Assembly: GCF_902141845.1 (NCBI RefSeq)
Contig: NZ_CABFPH010000022.1
Span: forward strand, 1-64,000
From: Methylobacterium symbioticum
GTDB lineage: Bacteria > Pseudomonadota > Alphaproteobacteria > Rhizobiales > Beijerinckiaceae
Length of the DNA: 64,000 nt
Direction: 5' to 3'
Positions 36,626-47,800 of the stretch are shown here, piece after piece. The position numbers and the translations under genes are program-made. Each line of letters starts with the position of its first letter. Positions within the stretch are counted from its first letter, which is position 1. The notes beneath the pieces were generated by a model. That model saw only the letters and a program-made list of their open reading frames with translations, did no database searches and was not told the DNA's origin.

Positions 36626-39409
36626 TCAGGGCCCGGGCGCATCCGCCCGTTCGGGCTCCCTCTCCGACGGGGACGCGGCCCGCCGCGTATGGGATGGCAG
36701 GCGGCGAGCGCCCGCCAGCACCGATGCGGGTTCGGCCGACGCGGGCGCCGGACGTGGACCGAACCGGGCCGCCTGCACATCGCCGCGCGCGGAGGCGCCG
36801 GCCTGGATGAAGGCGCGCGCCTCGGAGGCCGTCATCGGGCCGCCATACAGATAGCCCTGCACCTGCGTGCATCCCGCCTGCCGCACGCGGTCGAGCTGCT
36901 CCACGGTCTCCACCCCTTCCGCGGTCACGGTGGCGTGGAGCTGGGCGCCGAGGCCGGTCACCGCCCGCACGACCGCCGCCGAGATCGGCTCATCGATGCG
37001 ACGCACGAACGAGCAGTCGATCTTGATCTTGTCGAACAGGAAGTGGGTCAGGTGGCTCAACGACGAGAAGCCGGTCCCGAAATCGTCGAGCGCGATATGC
37101 ACGCCCATGCCGCGCAGGCGCCCGAGGCAGGCGAAGACGCCATCCGCGTCGACGAGCATCGCGCTCTCCGTGATCTCGAGCTCGAGCCTCCCCGGCTGCA
37201 GGCCCGATGCGGCGAGCGCGCCGAGGACGGCCTGTTCGAGCCCCGGTCTGCGGAGCTGGATCGAGGACACGTTGACCGCGACCCGTAGGTCGGAAGGCCA
37301 GTCCACCGCCTCGCTGGACGCCTCGCGCAGGACCCACTCGCCGATCGAGACGATGAGGCCCGTCTCCTCCGCGAGCGGGATGAATTCGGCGGGGGAGATC
37401 ATGCCTCGCCGCGGATGGAACCAGCGCAGCAGGGCCTCGAAGCCGCACAGGCGGCCGGTGGCGAGGTCGAAGATCGGCTGGTAGCGCAGCGTCATGCCGC
37501 CGGAATGCACGGCCTCGCGCAGATCGAGTTCGAGGAAGTTGCGGGCTACGATCTGCGCATCCAGCGCGGGCTCGTAGAAGCGGAAGGTGTTTCGGCCTGC
37601 CTCCTTCGCCCGATACAGGGCGATGTCCGCGTTCTTGAAGAGCTGCTCCGGTTCGGCCCCGTCGCGCGGAGCGACCGCGATGCCGATGCTGAGACCGACA
37701 TTCGTCAGGTGACCCTCGATCTCAAGCGGCTGGCCCACGGCCTCGATGGCCCGCGCAGCGACCGTGCGCGCCAGGTCCGATCGACCCTGGATCGGCAGGA
37801 TGATGGCGAACTCGTCGCCGCCGAGCCGGGCGACGAGATCTTCCTCCCGCAGCACGGCGAGGAGGCGCCGGGCGAGCTCGCGCAGGAGCGCGTCGCCGGC
37901 CGAGTGCCCGAACGTATCGTTGACGGCCTTGAACCGGTCGAGGTCGCAGCAGAGCACGGCCACTTCGCCGCCGCTCCCGATCTTCGCCAGTTCCTGACCG
38001 AGCGTCTCGTGGAACAGGCGTCGGTTGGGCAAGCCCGTCAGCGCGTCGTGGCGCGCCATGTGCTCGATGACCGCCTCGCGCCGCTTCCGATCCGTGATGT
38101 CCGTGAAGGTGCGCACCTGCCCGCCCGTGCTGAGCGGCGCCGACCGGACCTCGAGGATGAGCCCGTTGGGACGCTCGCGCTCGTAGACGAAGGGCGTGCT
38201 CTGCAGGCTCTCGGTCTCGAGGCAGCGGCGCAGCTCCGTCGAGGCCCGGGCGAACTCGCCCGCACGGGCCTGGTGGTCCCGCACATCGGTGTAGGACGCG
38301 CCTTCGTGCAGGACGTCGTCCGGCAGGCCGAGCAGGTCGTGAGCCCGCCGGTTGAGCACGCCGATGCGGTCGTCCGGGCCGATCATCAGCAGACCCTGGT
38401 CCATCGTCTCGAGGGTCGTGCGCAGCAATTCGAGCGTCTCGCGCTGCTGCCGTTCGGCGTGGACGTGATCCGTCACGTCGAGGCAGACCCCGTGCAGGGT
38501 CGTGACCTGCCCGGCATCATCACGCTCGATGACCCCGTGCACCGAGACGATCCGTTCCTCGCCGCTCGGACGGAGGATCCGCGAGCGATGTTCGTAGGTG
38601 ATATCCGCATGGCCTGGATCGGCTGCCGCCGCGAGGAGGCGGCCGTGGAGCGTGAGGCGATCCTCGTGGTGGTAGAAGCTCAGATGCTCGGCGAGGCTGA
38701 GGGGCTTCAGGGACGGGTTGCGATCGAAGATCCGCGAGATCCCGTCCGACCACTGCACCGTCCCATCGGCGAGATCGATCGACCAGTGACCGAAGCAGGC
38801 CGTCCGCTCGGCCATGGCGCGGGCGGTGTGGGCGGCGCGCAGGCGCGCTTCCCGCTCGGTGAGCAGCGCCTCCACCCGCCGCCGCCGCTCGATCTCGCGC
38901 TCGCTGGCGAGGCGCGCGTCACGCAACCGCAGGTGCGCCTCGACGATCTGCGCGAGGTCCTTGAGCTGCGCCACCTGCTCGTCGGTGAAATCGAAGCGGG
39001 GCGCCCGATCCATGACGCAGATCGTGCCGACGCAGGATTCGGCATCGAGCCCGAGCGCCACGCCCGCGTAGAAGCGCGCATGGGGCGGTCCCCGCACGAG
39101 AGGGCTCTCCGCGAAGCGCGGATCCTGCGCGAGATCGGGAACGACGAGAGCCCGGCCGCGACCGCCCCGTATGGTCAGGTCGCAGAAGGAGGCCTCGCGT
39201 TCGCAACTATCGACGTCGAGGCCGAACCGCGCTTTGAAGAGAAGCCGTGTCTCAACGACAAGTGGTATGATGGCGATCGGAGCCCGAAAGAGATGGGCCG
39301 CGATCCGGCACACCGCGTCGAATTGAGGCTCGGCCGCCGTGTTGAGCATGTCGAAGGTCTCGGCGCCAGCCATGCGCGCGGCCCCAGTCGGATATGGCGG
39401 CACGATCAC
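36626..39409 (-). CDS. GAF-PAS-PAS-GGDEF-EAL bifunctional c-di-GMP enzyme
   Basis: 927 residues, soluble. A GAF domain (about 10-160) begins PPYPTGAARMAGAETFDMLNT. Two PAS regions follow (HWSIDLADGTVQWSDGISRIF; LETMDQGLLMIGPDDRIGVLN). The GGDEF domain is intact (GGDEF at about 530-534) with an inhibitory RxxD site (REED) five residues before it. The EAL domain (EAL about 658-660) keeps NVSS, ELEITESAM, DDFGTGFSS, DKIKID and EGVET. Both synthesis and hydrolysis are therefore possible. I choose GTG 39409 because GAGAGG lies 5 nt upstream and family N-termini start there; ATG 39373 is less likely. It converges on bcsN. Confidence 0.94.
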   Translation of the reverse strand: MIVPPYPTGAARMAGAETFDMLNTAAEPQFDAVCRIAAHLFRAPIAIIPLVVETRLLFKARFGLDVDSCEREASFCDLTIRGGRGRALVVPDLAQDPRFAESPLVRGPPHARFYAGVALGLDAESCVGTICVMDRAPRFDFTDEQVAQLKDLAQIVEAHLRLRDARLASEREIERRRRVEALLTEREARLRAAHTARAMAERTACFGHWSIDLADGTVQWSDGISRIFDRNPSLKPLSLAEHLSFYHHEDRLTLHGRLLAAAADPGHADITYEHRSRILRPSGEERIVSVHGVIERDDAGQVTTLHGVCLDVTDHVHAERQQRETLELLRTTLETMDQGLLMIGPDDRIGVLNRRAHDLLGLPDDVLHEGASYTDVRDHQARAGEFARASTELRRCLETESLQSTPFVYERERPNGLILEVRSAPLSTGGQVRTFTDITDRKRREAVIEHMARHDALTGLPNRRLFHETLGQELAKIGSGGEVAVLCCDLDRFKAVNDTFGHSAGDALLRELARRLLAVLREEDLVARLGGDEFAIILPIQGRSDLARTVAARAIEAVGQPLEIEGHLTNVGLSIGIAVAPRDGAEPEQLFKNADIALYRAKEAGRNTFRFYEPALDAQIVARNFLELDLREAVHSGGMTLRYQPIFDLATGRLCGFEALLRWFHPRRGMISPAEFIPLAEETGLIVSIGEWVLREASSEAVDWPSDLRVAVNVSSIQLRRPGLEQAVLGALAASGLQPGRLELEITESAMLVDADGVFACLGRLRGMGVHIALDDFGTGFSSLSHLTHFLFDKIKIDCSFVRRIDEPISAAVVRAVTGLGAQLHATVTAEGVETVEQLDRVRQAGCTQVQGYLYGGPMTASEARAFIQAGASARGDVQAARFGPRPAPASAEPASVLAGARRLPSHTRRAASPSEREPERADAPGP

Positions 39410-39516
39410 AAGATCCTCTCGGTTACGCTCGACGTCCGTGCAGTCGTCGCGCCGGGCTGTCGCGTTCGCCCGGCGGCGTTTGATGCGACGGAATCCATGA
39501 TCTGAGCGTGGGACGC

Positions 39517-39729
39517 CTAGTGATCCCAGCAATAGAGCTCGTAGGTTTTGCCATCGAGCTTGAACCAGCACAGTCCAGAATTGAAATGTTCGCCGTGCTC
39601 CTTGTAGGAGGTCGCAATGCCCTGAACGAGGCTTCTCGCTTCGTGCTGACTGCCGATATCGTAGGCGAGAAGTTGGGGTGGCTTGCGGCAACCCTCCACG
39701 ATCTCACGGACGAATATGGAATGCGCCAT
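39517..39729 (-). CDS. Small hypothetical protein
   Basis: 70 residues (MAHSIFVREIVEGCRKPPQLLAYD ... ELYCWDH), soluble, with aromatic residues and three Cys. A strong ribosome binding site (GGAG with a second GGAG-like run) precedes the ATG. The opposite-strand frame is a shadow. It resembles no family I can name. The sequence looks like a compact folded domain, and its position right upstream of the c-di-GMP gene on the same strand (107 nt) makes co-expression possible. Confidence 0.65.
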   Translation of the reverse strand: MAHSIFVREIVEGCRKPPQLLAYDIGSQHEARSLVQGIATSYKEHGEHFNSGLCWFKLDGKTYELYCWDH

Positions 39730-40610
39730 TGCTCCACTCCGACATCATCGAATATGATCACAGGTTGTAAATGGATGTCGGTCGACGCCAATTGGTTCAA
39801 TCCGGATCAAGCAGTAGCGTTAATGTCTGGTGATCCGATCTATGAGGAATTGAGGCGTGACGCCTATTCAAATTCGCACTTCCGCCATTGATGCGATCAC
39901 GCTGCACGCATTGCATGCAAAAAAGCATTCATCTGCGCCGGTCTGGGTACGCTTGCGGACGAAATTCAGAGAATGATCCGCTGCAAGACTTGGCTGGCTA
40001 GCCTGCTCTGAATCAGGCCGCTGCTTTTTTGGGTCGGATCGTTCCTGACGACTGGGATATCGGATGCCATTTCTCACGATGACATTTCAATCCTTAGTGA
40101 TTCAGTAGGGATATGCGCAACCTGTGATGGTAGTATGTGCGGGGTGCTCCATTCTCCCTTCCAAGAGGTGCATCGGATCCCCGGCAGGTCCTGGCCGTCT
40201 ATTCATCGATCCGGATTGGCCGGATCATCTGTGCAGCCACGGGCTGGGCCGTGGCGGGGTCGACGAACCCTCTGATGGGTGGGGCGCGCAGGATGGCGTT
40301 TTCACTGAGGAGAGCAATGCCGCTTGACCAGTATTGATATCCGCCCAGACCGGGGCGCAGCATAGCGCAGAAAATCTGTATGGGTTTGTCGAGATTTTCG
40401 ACGCCACTCTGCAGATAAGGAAGTATTTTTGCGTACCGCGGTAAGATTGCTCGAATATAAGGCAGATTAAGTAACATTTTACCAAGATTTATATTTCAGA
40501 AAATCTTGCTCAATGGAGTAGGTTGATGTTTGCGGCATGTTTGCTACCTCTGGTTGTAGTCGCCCACGGGGTACTGCCGCCCACGTTGATCCGCAGAAAG
40601 TCGCAGCTAG
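39730..40610. other. Long intergenic region, lower GC, possible gene remnant
   Basis: About 880 bases with AT-rich stretches and mixed codon character. The most protein-like frame is on the minus strand, 40477-40199 (92 residues, containing GYQYWSSGIALLSENAIL and GFVDPATAQPVAAQMI). Its second half is GC-rich and protein-like, but the first half is AT-rich and lacks a good ribosome binding site, so it may be a decayed gene. I see no RNA gene or mobile-element end. The LysR promoter should lie near the right edge. Confidence 0.4.
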
Positions 40611-41552
40611 ATGTCGCACCCGCAAGTCTTGCGTGACCTAGCCCTGTTCGTCGAGGTGGCAAAGCGCAAGAGCTTCAGCCGGGCCGCGGACGCGCTCGAC
40701 ATGCCGATCTCGTCGCTATCGCGAAGGATCACGCAGTTCGAGGCCACGATCGGCGTACGATTGCTGGATCGGACCACGCGAAAGCTTGCCCTCACCGCCT
40801 ATGGCGAGGCCTATCTCGTGCAGGCGACACGGGTGGTCGAGGATGCGCAGCGCAGCTTCGAGGATCTGGTCGCCCAGGCGAAAGGGCCAAGCGGCCAGCT
40901 GACCGTCGCCGCCCCGACCGATTTCTGGGTCACACGGCATCTGTCCGCCATCGCCTCCGATTTCGCGCAGCAGCACGAGCAGGTTCATGTCCATCTGGAC
41001 CTGCGCTCCGCAGCGGTCGATCTGATCCAGGAAAGCTACGATCTCGCCATCTGCACGGAAGTCCCCCGCGAGGCCTCGGTCATCGTGCGCAAGGTCGGCT
41101 CCATCGAGAACGGCCTCTTTGCCGCACCGGATTATCTGCGCGCTCATGGTCGCCCCGATCATCCCGGCAGCCTCTCGCGACATGAGATTCTCCTGTCGGC
41201 GCCAAGCGCGGCCTGGCTGCTGAGCCGCGGTAAGGAGATCCATACGGCGCAGGTGAGCGGGCGCCTGTCCTGCAACAGCCTCAGTCTCATCCGGCATCTG
41301 GCTTTGGCCGGGCGCGGTATCGCGGCCCTGAGCCTCAACGATGTCGAACGCGACCTCGAGGCGGGCCGGCTCGAGCGGATCCTGGCCGACTGGGCCACCC
41401 CCGCGACGGACGTCTTCGTGGTCACGACCTCGCGCCTCGTGCCTGCGAAGGTGCGGTGTTTCATCGATTTCCTGGTGCCGCGCCTGGGCACGGCCTTCGG
41501 CGAGAGCCGCCGCGCCAGTGACCCGGTCATGCGCCGGGCGGAGGCTGGCTGA
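40611..41552 (+). CDS. LysR-family transcriptional regulator
   Basis: 313 residues. The N-terminal winged helix-turn-helix is typical: LRDLALFVEVAKRKSFSRAADALDMPISSLSRRITQFEATIGVRLLDRTTRKLALTAYGEAYL. The C-terminal two-lobed effector domain begins GQLTVAAPTDFWVTRHL. It belongs to the LrhA/DsdC-like mainstream with an unknown ligand. LysR genes usually control a divergent neighbour, but none lies immediately upstream. The next gene downstream on the same strand is the giant adhesin, 317 nt away, with an inverted repeat between them that could be an operator. Confidence 0.93.
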   Translation: MSHPQVLRDLALFVEVAKRKSFSRAADALDMPISSLSRRITQFEATIGVRLLDRTTRKLALTAYGEAYLVQATRVVEDAQRSFEDLVAQAKGPSGQLTVAAPTDFWVTRHLSAIASDFAQQHEQVHVHLDLRSAAVDLIQESYDLAICTEVPREASVIVRKVGSIENGLFAAPDYLRAHGRPDHPGSLSRHEILLSAPSAAWLLSRGKEIHTAQVSGRLSCNSLSLIRHLALAGRGIAALSLNDVERDLEAGRLERILADWATPATDVFVVTTSRLVPAKVRCFIDFLVPRLGTAFGESRRASDPVMRRAEAG

Positions 41553-41568
41553 CCGCCCGAACGGGCGG
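41553..41568 (+). terminator. Hairpin immediately after the LysR stop
   Basis: CCGCCCG-AA-CGGGCGG forms a 7-bp perfect stem directly following the TGA. It lacks a U-tract but probably limits read-through into the adhesin leader. Confidence 0.35.
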
Positions 41569-41775
41569 CCGCGCCGAAGCACGTCCCCGCTGAGATCCCG
41601 AACCGCCTCTCCGGCCAACCGGAGCGGGCGGATCCGCGCGTTCCGACAGGGGGATACGGGAGAACTGCCGCGCCCGCCCGGCCTGTGCGGGTTCCATCCA
41701 TTTCGTGGAAAGGTCATTTCCAGCAAGACGCCTGTCGATACAGCAAAGACTGCTCCAGCTTTCTTGGCGAAATCG

Positions 41776-41812
41776 CTGACTATTGGTCCGGAAAATATCT
41801 CCTAATAGTCAG
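41776..41812. promoter_or_regulatory. 9-bp inverted repeat in the adhesin leader/promoter
   Basis: CTGACTATT (41776-41784) and AATAGTCAG (41804-41812) are exact inverted repeats separated by 19 AT-rich bases, 58 nt before the proposed adhesin start. The geometry fits a dimer-binding operator, for example of the neighbouring LysR protein, or a 5'-leader stem. Confidence 0.5.
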
Positions 41813-41869
41813 TTAATGAGCCCCAGTGCTCCGAAATCGGGGCCATGGAAACTGAGCAGGTACTTGCAG

Positions 41870-44800
41870 ATGGCTACGCAGACTTTTGATGATTCCGTCG
41901 GCGCCTCGGGCAACCCGCTGACCATCGGCGGATACGTCTATGCGCTGCGCACGAATGCAGGTGCCGCGACCGGCACGCTCGGCGTTCAGCGCGAGCTGCT
42001 CGGCGATGCTGTGCTCGGCTTGAACTCGACCACCGGCTACCTCTCGATTTCGCAGGCCTCCGGCACCGCTTTCACGCTGAACAGCCTGGTGATCGACCGG
42101 GATGTCTCCGCCATCGGCAGCACCGTCTTCGTCGGCTATCGAGACGGCGTCCAGGTCGCCACGCAAGTCGTCGGCAATCTGGTCGGCATCGGCGACCAGC
42201 CTGTCTCCTTCACGGGAAGCCAGTGGCAGAACATCACCGAGGTGCGCGTCTTCTCCCGGAACGTGCTCGACGTGAATATCGGCGTCGGCTTCGCGATCGA
42301 CGACGTCGTGACCACGGACACCACCGCCCCCCTCGCGCCGACCCTCAGCGCGGGTCTCGCCGCCACGGCCGACAACACGCCGACCCTCACCGGCACGGCC
42401 GAGATCGGCAGCACGGTGACGATCTATAACGGTACAACCGCCCTCGGCACGGCGTCCGCGGGCGCCGACGGCCGCTACAGCTTCACGCCGACGACGCCAC
42501 TCCCCGACGGGACCTACAACTTCACCGCCCGGGCGGCGGATGCGACCGGCAATGTCAGCGCCGCCTCGGCCGCCGTCGGCCTTCGGATCGACGCGACGGC
42601 TCCGGGGGCGCCGGTCTTCACCGCCGGCGGTGGCCTTACCAACGATACGACCCCTACCATCACGGGCACGGCCGAGGCGGGCAGCACCGTGACGATCCTC
42701 GACGGCACCACCGTGCTCGGGACGACGGTGGCGGTTGCCAACGGCAGCTTCAGCTTCACGCCGACCACGGCCCTGAGAGAGGGCAGCTACGGCCTGACCG
42801 CGACCGCGCGCGACGCCCTCGGCAATGTCAGCCCCGTCTCCGCAACTCTCGGCGTGACGATCGACGCCACCGCCCCCGGCATCCCGACCGTCGTCGCCCC
42901 GGCGCTGACCAACGTCCAGACGCCGACCATCACGGGCACGGCCGAGGCGGGCAGCACCGTGACGATCCTCAACGGCACCGCTGTGCTCGGAACGACGGTG
43001 GCGGCCGCCAACGGCAGCTACAGCTTCACGCCGACGACGCCTCTGCCCGCCGGCAGCTACACCCTCACGGCGACGGCGACAGACCTGGCCGGCAACGTCA
43101 GCGCCCGCTCCACAACGACGGCGACGGTGATCGACCTGACCGCGCCCGCGGCACCGACGCTCAGCGCGGGCGTCGCCGCCACGGCCGACAACACCCCGAC
43201 CCTGACCGGCACGGCCGAGGCCGGCAGCACGGTGACGATCTTCAGCGGCACCACCGCCCTCGGCACGGCGACGGCGGGCGCCGACGGCCGCTACAGCTTC
43301 ACGCCGGTCACGGCCCTCGCGGACGGCGGCTACACCTTCACCGCAGTGGCGCGCGATCCCGCCGGCAATGTCGGCACGGCCTCGTCCCCGGTCGCCCTGA
43401 CCATCGACACCACCGCGCCCGGCGCGCCGATCTTCACGGCCGGGGGCGGCCTGACGAACGACTCGACTCCGACCCTGACCGGCACGGCCGAGGCCGGCGC
43501 GACCGTCACCATCCTCAGTGGCGCCACCGTGCTCGGCACCGCGGTCGCGGCCGCCGACGGCACCTTCTCCTTCACGCCGACGACGCCCCTGAGCCAGGGC
43601 ACCTACAGCCTGACCGCGACCGCGCGCGACGCGTTGGGCAACATCTCGCCCGCGTCGGTGGCCCTCGCCGTCACCCTCGACCTCACGGCGCCCGCCGCGC
43701 CGGCCATCAACCCGATCGGCGCGACGAACCAGGCGACCCCGACCATCACCGGCACGGCCGAGGCGGGCAGCACGGTGACGATCCTCAACGGCACCGCCGT
43801 GCTCGGTACCACGGTCGCCGCGGCCGACGGCAGCTTCGCCTTCACGCCGACGACGGCCCTGGCCGACGGCGCGGCGAGCCTCACGGCGACCGCGCGCGAC
43901 GCGGCCGGCAACGTCTCCGCCACCTCCGCGGCGGCGATGCTCATGGTCGATACCGCCGCACCCGGCCTGCCGACCCTCGTGGCACTCCAGCCGACGAGCG
44001 ATTCGACCCCGACCATCACCGGCACGGCGGAAGCCGGCAGCACCGTGTCCATTTCCAACGGCGGCACGCTGCTCGGCACCACGATCGCGGCCGCCGACGG
44101 CACCTTCTCCTTCACGCCGGCCACGGCACTTCCGGACGGCACCCTGAGCCTGACGGCGACCGCTCGCGACGTCGCCGGCAACGTCTCCGGCATCTCGCCA
44201 GCGGTCTCGCTCACCATCGACACCGCCGCGCCGGGCGCGCCGGCCATTGCCGCGTTCGGGCCGACGAACACCGCGACCCCGACCATCACCGGCACGGCCG
44301 AGGCCGGCAGCACGGTGGCGATCCTCAACGGCACCGCCGTGCTCGGCACCACGGTCGCCGCGACCGACGGCAGCTTCGCCTTCACCCCGACGACGGCCCT
44401 GGCCGATGGCACGGCAAGCCTGACGGCGACCGCGCGCGACGCCGCGGGGAATGTCTCGGCGGCCTCGGCGGCGGTGTCCGTCACCATCGACACCATGGCG
44501 CCCGCTGCCCCCGTGCTCACTCCCCTCGGGCCGACGAACGATCCGATCCCGACGCTCACCGGCACGGCCGAGGCCGGCAGCACGGTGACGATCCTCAACG
44601 GCACCACCGTGCTCGGCACCACGGTCGCCGCGGCCGACGGCAGCTTCGCCTTCACGCCGACGACGGCCCTGGCCGACGGCGCGGCGAGCCTGACGGCGAC
44701 CGCGCGCGACGCCGCCGGGAACGTCTCGCCGGTCTCGGCCGCGCTGGCGCTCACCGTCGATACGGCCGCGCCCGGCGCCCCGGTCATCGACCCCGCCGGA

Positions 44801-47800
44801 ACGACGAACGACACCACGCCGACCATCACCGGCACCGCCGAGGCCGGCGCCACCGTCACGATCCTCGACGGGACGACGGTGCTCGGCACGGCCCTCGCCG
44901 CGCCCGACGGCCGCTTCACATTCACACCGGCGACGCCCCTGGCCGAGGGCCCGATCAGCCTGACCGCGACCGCTGCGGATGCCGCCGGCAACGTCTCCTC
45001 ACCCTCGGCGGCCGTCACGCTCGACATCGATACGACGGCGCCCGGCCTGCCCACCCTCACGGCGCTCGGACCGACGAATGACGCGACGCCCACCATCACC
45101 GGCACCGCCGAGGCCGGCGCCACGGTGACCATCCTCAACGGCGGCACCGTGCTCGGCACGGCGGTCGCAGGCGCCGACGGCAGCTTCGCCTTCACGCCGA
45201 ACGTCGCCCTCCAGGACGGCACCACGAGCCTGACCGCAACCGCCACGGACGCGGCCGGCAACGTCTCCGGCGTCTCGGCGGCGGTGCCGCTGACGATCGA
45301 CACCGCCGCACCCGCCGCGCCGGCTCTCACGCCGCCCGGGATCACCGGCGACAGCACGCCGACCATCTCCGGCACCGCCGAGGCCGGGGCCGTCGTCACC
45401 CTGTTCAACGGCGGCACGGTGCTCGGTACCGCGGTCGCGGGCGCGGACGGCACCTTCTCGATCACGCCCGCCGCGCCGCTGCCGGACGGCAATCTCCTGC
45501 TGACGGCGACCGCGCGCGACGCGGCCGGCAACCTCTCGCCGGCCTCGGCCGCGGTGGCGCTCACCGTCGATACCAGCGTGCCCGGCGCGCCCGGCGTCGA
45601 CTATGTCCCGCCGACCAGCGACACCACGCCCGTCATCTCCGGCACGGCTGCGGCGGGTGATGCGATCGCGATCTTCAATGGCGGCACCCTGGTCGGCAGC
45701 GGCACGGTGGCCGCGGACGGCACCTTCTCGATCGCGCTCACGACCCCGCTCAACGAGGGCAGCAACGCCCTCACGGTCACGGCCACGAGCCCCGGCGGAA
45801 CCGCTTCGCCGGCGGCGCCTCTCACCGTCCTGGTCGACACCATTCCGCCACCCGCACCCACGCTGACGGGCTTCCCGAGCCCCACCGACGACGCAACGCC
45901 GACCATCACCGGGATCGCCGAGGCGGGCAGCACGGTCACGATCAGCAGCGGCGGCACCGTCCTCGGAACCGCCGTCGCCGACGGGAACGGCGTCTTCGCC
46001 TTCACGCCCGCATCCCCGCTCGCCGACGGCGACGCGACCCTGACCGCCCAGGCACGGGACGTGGCTGGCAACCTCTCGCCCGTCTCCGCCAGCGTCGCGC
46101 TGACGGTCGACACGATTGCACCGGCTACGCCGACCATCACCGGCCTCCCGGCGGTCACGGGCGATTCGACCCCGACCATCACCGGCACCGCCGAGGCGGG
46201 CAGCACGGTCACGGTCTTTAACGGCAGCACGGCCCTCGGCACCGTGGTGGCGGGCGCCGACGGCACCTACGCGCTGACGCCGACCACCGCGCTCGCCGAC
46301 GGGACCGTCACCCTGACCGCGACGGCGTATGATGCGGCCGGCAACCTGTCGGGCACCTCCGCACCGGTCGCGCTCGAGGTCGACACGGCCGCGCCGCCGG
46401 CCCCCGTCCTCGCCGACCTGCCCGGTGCGATCGCCTCCGCCACGCCGACCGTCACCGGCACCGCCGAGGCGGGCAGCACGGTCACGCTCTACAACGGCAG
46501 CACGGTTCTCGGCACGGCCACGGCGGCTGCCGACGGCAGCTTCACCATCACGACGGGCGTGCCCCTGCCGCAAGGCACCGCGACGCTCACGGCCATCGCC
46601 CACGATGCGGCCGGCAACGGCTCGGACGTCTCCGCCGCCATCACCGTGCTGGTGGACACCACCGCGCCCGCCGCCCCGGTCATCACCACCCCGGCCGGCA
46701 TCAGCGCCGACGACACGCCGACCATCGCCGGCACGGCCGAGGCCAACAGCATCGTCACGATCCTGGACGACGGAAACGCGATCGGCACCGTCCAGGCGGA
46801 CGGCGCGGGCACCTGGACCTTCACGCCGGGCTCGGCGCTCGGCAGCGGCCCGAACGTGATCACCGCGACGGCCACCGACGCGGTGGGCAATGTCAGCCCG
46901 GTCTCAGCCGGAATCACCCTGACGATCGATTCCGGCGCGCCGGTGGCTCCGGTCCTGGCGCCCCTCGATCCCACCAACGACAACACCCCGACGCTCACCG
47001 GCACGGCGGAAGCCGGCAGCACGGTGACGATCAGCGATGGCGGGACCGTGCTCGGGACCACCGTCGCCGACGCCAACGGCGCCTTCAGCTTCACCCCGGT
47101 GACCGCGCTGGGAGACGGCAGCTACAGCCTGACCGCCACCGCGACCGACGCGGCAGGCAATGTCAGCGCGGCCTCCGCCCCGGTCGCGATCACGATCGAC
47201 ACGGCCGCGCCCCTCGTCCCCGTGGTGACTGGCGGTGCCGGTCCGACCGCGGACACCACCCCGGCCATCACCGGCACGGGTGAGCCCGGCGCCACGGTGA
47301 CGCTGCTCGACGGGACGAATCCGGTAGGCACGGCCACGGTCGGCGCGGATGGCAGCTTCACGGTCAGCCCGACCAATCCCCTCGCCGAGGGGCAGCACGA
47401 CCTCGCCGTGCAGCTGACCGATGCCGCGGGTAATATCAGCGCGGCCTCGACCCCGATCGCCGTCGTCATCGACACCACTGCCCCTATCGCCCCGGCAGTG
47501 ACCGGCGGCGGCGGGACGACGGCGGACACCACGCCGGCCATCACCGGCACGGGTGAGCCCGGCAGCACGGTGACGCTGCTCGACGGCACGACACCGGTGG
47601 GCAGTGCCACGGTCGGCGCGGATGGCAGCTTCACCGTCAGCCCGACCAACCCGCTCGCCGAGGGCTCCTACGCGCTGACGGTCCAGCTCACGGACGCGGC
47701 CGGCAATGTCAGCACGCCTTCCGCTCCGGTCGCCGTCATCGTCGACATCACCGCACCGGGCGTGCCCGTCCTGGCACCGCTCGGCCCGACCAACGACACC

